A model generated the notes under the pieces. It searched no databases, had not been told where the DNA came from, and saw only the letters and a list, made by a program, of their open reading frames with translations. Positions 60,937 to 64,000 of a DNA stretch of 64,000 nt are shown here, in pieces (position 1 is the stretch's first letter; each line of letters begins with the position of its first letter). Both the position numbers and the translations under genes were made by a program. Origin of the DNA: Deferribacteres bacterium (GTDB lineage: Bacteria; Zhuqueibacterota; Zhuqueibacteria; Zhuqueibacterales; Geothermadaptataceae). Location: contig JACKDE010000002.1 of assembly GCA_020633675.1 (NCBI GenBank), positions 372,001-436,000 on the forward strand, in the 5' to 3' direction.

Positions 60937-61668
60937 ATGCACAAAGAGATTCACAGGTGGTGGAGTCCGAATCTGAACAAGGACATGGAGGTGGCGGTGT
61001 ATGGCCATTATGGCTTTGCGCTGCTGATGTTTCCGACCGCCGCGGCCGATTTTCTCGAATATGAGCGCTTTCAATTGATCGAGGCGATCTCCGGTGCCAT
61101 CAACAGTGGCAAATGCAAGGTGTTTTCGATCAACAGCATCAACAGCGAGAGCTGGCTGAACGACCACATGCATCCGTACGACAAGGCGGTGCGCCACCAG
61201 CAGTACAATCAGTACGTCATCGAAGAAGTGGTACCGTTTATCCACACCCACTGCCGCGGACTGGTGCCCATTGTCACTACCGGCGCCTCACTCGGTGCAC
61301 TGCATGCCGCCAATTCCTTTTTCCGCCGACCCGATATTTTTCGGGGCACCATCGCGATGAGCGGCATTTACGATCTCAAATACTACTCGAAAGGCTATTA
61401 CGACGACAATTGCTATTTCAATTCACCGACGGATTATCTGCCCAATATCAACGATGAGCAGCAGCTCGAGCAGATGCGCCACAACAAACGCATTTTGATC
61501 GCCGCCGGCCAGGGCAGCTACGAAAATCCAGACGCCTCGCGGTACTTTTCCGGTATCCTGCACGACAAAAGCATCCCGCACGAGCTGGATTTGTGGGGCC
61601 ACGACATGACCCACGACTGGCCGACCTGGCGTAGCATGCTGCCACATTTTCTCGAAACGCGATTCTGA
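60937..61668 (+). CDS. Esterase family alpha/beta hydrolase
   Basis: A 243-residue hydrolase of the esterase-D/antigen-85-like kind. Seen: nucleophile motif TGASLGALHAAN (Ser in GASLG), MSGIYDLKYY, and C-terminal GHDMTHDWPTWRSMLPHFL (catalytic His). The catalytic Asp is likely in the FSGILHDKSIPHELDLWGHDM region. No signal peptide. GGGAG precedes the ATG. Followed by glgA on the same strand after a palindromic repeat. Confidence 0.9.
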   Translation: MHKEIHRWWSPNLNKDMEVAVYGHYGFALLMFPTAAADFLEYERFQLIEAISGAINSGKCKVFSINSINSESWLNDHMHPYDKAVRHQQYNQYVIEEVVPFIHTHCRGLVPIVTTGASLGALHAANSFFRRPDIFRGTIAMSGIYDLKYYSKGYYDDNCYFNSPTDYLPNINDEQQLEQMRHNKRILIAAGQGSYENPDASRYFSGILHDKSIPHELDLWGHDMTHDWPTWRSMLPHFLETRF

Positions 61669-61680
61669 TTTGGAAATTTC

Positions 61681-61746
61681 ACCGCAGAGTTCGCTGTGCA
61701 CGCAGAGTTGCAATTCTTTCTCTGCGTCCTCGGCGGGCTCCGCGGT
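61681..61746. repeat. Palindromic intergenic repeat, family 3
   Basis: ACCGCAGAG (61681-61689) and CTCCGCGGT (61738-61746) form the outer arms; CGCAGAG (61701-61707) and CTCTGCG (61720-61726) form the inner arms. This 'ACCGCAGAG...CTCTGCG...GCGGT' pattern is known as a dispersed intergenic palindrome in many environmental genomes. It lies between the esterase and glgA genes. Confidence 0.75.
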
Positions 61747-61790
61747 TTATTGATAAATCTGAATAAAGCACGCCAATAAGGAGGTTCGAT

Positions 61791-63374
61791 TTGGCTAAAG
61801 CAAAATCCACGACGCCCAAAACCAAAACGACAGCAAAAAAGGCAAAACCAGCCACCAAGACAAAGCCCGAAGTAGTGAAGGAATTGCCGGCGCCGGCTCC
61901 GCAGCAAAGTCTGCCTGCGCCGATGAAAGTTGCTTTTGTGATCAGCGAGTGCGTGCCGTTTGTGAAAACCGGCGGGCTGGCGGATGTCGGTGGCGCGTTG
62001 CCGAAAGCCCTGGCGCAGCTTGGCCTGGAAGTCAAGGTGTTCGTGCCGCTCTACAGCTCGATCAAAACCATCGATCACGGCCTGGCGTTTTCGAGCGACC
62101 TGACTGACATGGCCGCCCAAATCGGCGACAAAACCGTGCCGTTCCATGCCTGGTACAAAAAAGACGCGTCTGGCGTGGAGTACCATTTCGTCGATTGCCC
62201 GCACTATTTCCACCGCAGCAAGGTGTACACGACCGACTGGGATGAGGACGAGCGCTTTTTCCTGTTTCAAAATGCCGCGATGATGATTATGCAGCGCTAT
62301 AGCTGGGCGCCGGATATTCTGCACTGCAACGATTGGCAAGCCGCGCTGATGCCGGTTTATATGAAGGAAAAGTACAGTTGGGATCACCTGTTCAGCAAAA
62401 CCGCCTGCGTGATTTCGCTGCACAACATCAAGCATCAGGGCCGGTCGTCGGAAAAATCGATCTATGCGGCTGGCTTGAAATACGATCAGTTCTACCCCGG
62501 CGGGCCGTTCGAATTCCACAATTCTTTCAGCACCCTCAAGGCCGGTATCATGTATTCAGAGCTGGTGACGACGGTGAGTCCGACCTACGCGCAGGAGTTG
62601 CTGACACCGGAATACGGCGAGGGCTTTGACGGCGTTTTGCGCAGCCGCCAGGATCATCTGGTGGGCATTTTGAATGGCATCGATCCGCAGGCGTGGAGTC
62701 CGCAAACCGATACGCTGATTCCGCAGCAATACACTTTCGAGACCTTCGAGCAAAAAAAGGCCAACCGGCGCGCGCTGCTCGAACACGCGCATTTGCCGTA
62801 CGACGACAACGTGCCGGTCATCGGCATGGTGGCGCGCCTGGATGAGCAGAAGGGCATCGATTTGCTGACGCCGGTGCTGAACGAGCTGCTCAATCTGCCG
62901 GTGCAGTTTGTGGTGCTGGGTACGGGCGAGCACAAATACGAGGATTTTTTTCGCTGGGCCTCGCACAATTACCGCGACAAAGTCTATGCCTACATCGGTT
63001 TCAGCAACGAGCTGGCACACCTGATTACCGCCGGCAGCGACATGTACCTGATGCCCTCGCGCTACGAGCCGTGCGGCCTGAACCAGATGTACAGCCTGAA
63101 CTACGGAACCGTGCCGATTGTGCGCAAAACCGGTGGGCTGGCCGACACCGTGATGGATTACCACGAATTCGACGGCCAGGGCAATGGCTTTTCATTTCAG
63201 GATTACACCTCCTATGCGCTTGGCACCAGCGTGCAGCGCGCGGTTAGTTTGTACCACAACAAAGGCGAGTGGATGCGGATTGTCGGGCGGGGCATGAAAG
63301 CAGATTTTTCCTGGCGCCATTCAGCCGGGCAATACGTGCAGGCTTACAAACGCGCCCAGGCGATGCGGGGGTGA
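61791..63374 (+). CDS. glgA: Glycogen/starch synthase with lysine-rich N-terminal tail
   Basis: A 527-residue GT5 enzyme transferring glucose from ADP-glucose onto growing alpha-1,4-glucan. Seen: substrate-binding KTGGLADVGGALP (residues 59-71), HCNDWQAALMPVYMKEKY, SLHNIKHQG, GILNGIDPQAWSP, MVARLDEQKGIDL, LMPSRYEPCGLNQMYSLNYGTVPIVRKTGGLADTV. Residues 1-44 form an added tail with ten Lys in the first 30 plus Ala/Thr/Pro, like a histone H1 C-terminus. TTG start with GGAGG 6 bases upstream. No other glycogen gene is in view. Confidence 0.96.
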   Translation: MAKAKSTTPKTKTTAKKAKPATKTKPEVVKELPAPAPQQSLPAPMKVAFVISECVPFVKTGGLADVGGALPKALAQLGLEVKVFVPLYSSIKTIDHGLAFSSDLTDMAAQIGDKTVPFHAWYKKDASGVEYHFVDCPHYFHRSKVYTTDWDEDERFFLFQNAAMMIMQRYSWAPDILHCNDWQAALMPVYMKEKYSWDHLFSKTACVISLHNIKHQGRSSEKSIYAAGLKYDQFYPGGPFEFHNSFSTLKAGIMYSELVTTVSPTYAQELLTPEYGEGFDGVLRSRQDHLVGILNGIDPQAWSPQTDTLIPQQYTFETFEQKKANRRALLEHAHLPYDDNVPVIGMVARLDEQKGIDLLTPVLNELLNLPVQFVVLGTGEHKYEDFFRWASHNYRDKVYAYIGFSNELAHLITAGSDMYLMPSRYEPCGLNQMYSLNYGTVPIVRKTGGLADTVMDYHEFDGQGNGFSFQDYTSYALGTSVQRAVSLYHNKGEWMRIVGRGMKADFSWRHSAGQYVQAYKRAQAMRG

Positions 63375-63545
63375 GGAAGACGTCTTTTTCAGCCGTTGCG
63401 GGATTTCATTTCACTGAAACAGCAATATAGAAGAAACTTCTGAAATGTACAAAATCCTGAATTCATGCAAGTTCCCCGCAATCGGCTGAAAAAATGTTAT
63501 GTGCTGCTTTGGATGTGCTGTTCGAATTGCTCTACAGTTCAAAGC

Positions 63546-64000
63546 TTAATTCGACTCATCTGTCACACTTGTATCAATTACTTCAAAGTTTACGCCATGC
63601 AATTTTGTTCTCAGTTGGTTTATTATTTTTTCTATTCTATTTTCAATGAAAATATCCAAAGCATTTTCGGGCGCAATGTCTTCTCTTGCCCATTCTAGTA
63701 GGTCACTTGGCATCAGATGGGTCTCTAGTATTTTGGTGAATTCTGGCACATCATAATCTTTAAGATAGCTGACGGGATTCTTGTCGCTGATTTTCAAATT
63801 TGTAATTTGAGTAAGATAAGCGATATTCATAAGACTGTTTGAATCGAGTTGGTTAGCACCTCTATTATTATTCACAAAATTTGTAGGAAAGATATGATGT
63901 AAGTTAGGCGTATCGGTAAGATTATAATAGACATCGGACAAAACTCGTCTTTCAGTATAAGCCCAATCCAAGGGTTCTTGATTTGCAAATAAAGCTAGGA
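63546..64000 (-). CDS. DUF1524 (GmrSD-like) nuclease C-terminal part, 5' end outside window
   Basis: The frame runs off the right edge, so only the last ~150 residues are visible. Seen: TPNLHHIFPTNFVNNN, the His-His-Ile-Phe-Pro core of DUF1524 HNH-like nuclease domains, then NSLMNIAYLTQITNLKISDKNPVSYL and a long helical end. DUF262/DUF1524 proteins include the type IV restriction enzyme GmrSD. Base composition is markedly more AT-rich than its neighbours, suggesting recent acquisition and perhaps the start of a defence or mobile region. Confidence 0.8.
   Translation of the reverse strand, partial: LALFANQEPLDWAYTERRVLSDVYYNLTDTPNLHHIFPTNFVNNNRGANQLDSNSLMNIAYLTQITNLKISDKNPVSYLKDYDVPEFTKILETHLMPSDLLEWAREDIAPENALDIFIENRIEKIINQLRTKLHGVNFEVIDTSVTDESN

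Noticed and set aside
61518..62519. 333-codon minus-strand frame
   Set aside because: Antisense to the esterase and glgA genes, whose motifs are intact; a shadow of high-GC codons.

Overview
This window is one chromosomal segment of a Gram-negative bacterium, roughly half G+C. The evidence for an outer membrane is a set of predicted beta-barrel proteins, a TolC-type channel, lipoproteins and periplasmic redox proteins. The gene mix and the dispersed palindromic intergenic repeats resemble uncultured FCB-group lineages such as Calditrichota/KSB1. That placement is an impression, because no rRNA is present. The only RNA gene seen is the tmRNA at 57930-58287, whose tag reads ADDYSYAMAA. No CRISPR array, IS element, tRNA or rRNA was recognised.

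Layout. 1-3.7 kb: exopolysaccharide genes (partial sugar transferase, nucleotide-sugar dehydrogenase, dTDP-glucose 4,6-dehydratase). 3.9-18.7 kb: mostly housekeeping and small-molecule genes (DUF2339 membrane protein, PabA/TrpG, crotonase, ArsN2-like acetyltransferase, ABC exporter, RidA-like, SprT-like, Gfo/Idh/MocA, GT9, diaminopropionate ammonia-lyase, DUF2252, DHFR, thymidylate synthase). 18.8-22.7 kb: zinc/manganese import genes with a His-rich outer-membrane barrel and a DUF2946-like protein, but no ATPase. 24.4-27.8 kb: an EgtD-type histidine methyltransferase beside a betaine-type ABC transporter. 29-35 kb: regulation, including an anti-sigma-kinase-like protein and a CarH-type B12 photoreceptor divergent from a sigma-70-family factor, followed by TudS-like/DUF1722, SRPBCC and DUF2294 genes. 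35-42 kb: a plus-strand run of HtpX, NDH-2, NhaA, Ca2+/Na+ antiporter, M50 protease and two small membrane proteins. 42-46 kb: TolC and a membrane-bound SpoIIE-type phosphatase.

47.6-53.8 kb is the most interesting block. It holds a DUF2271 protein with a DAVTGAT flavinylation motif, a small cytochrome c lipoprotein, a TlpA-like thioredoxin, a DUF4266 lipoprotein, a DUF3570 outer-membrane barrel, a Tat-targeted NusG_II protein and the flavin transferase ApbE. Together they look like an extracytosolic, covalently flavinylated electron-transfer system. 53.7-63.4 kb: P-loop kinase-like, TldD/TldE, flavin reductase, tmRNA, an unusual zinc-finger/alkyltransferase fusion, a YdjM-type membrane protein, an esterase and glycogen synthase with a histone-H1-like tail. 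The right edge enters an AT-rich GmrSD-like (DUF1524) gene.

Two systems stand out. The first is the flavinylation/cytochrome block. The second is the light-response module, in which the photoreceptor gene and the sigma-factor gene have promoters of the same architecture: TTGACA, 5 bases, TAGAC, 7 bases, TAT(C/A)TT.
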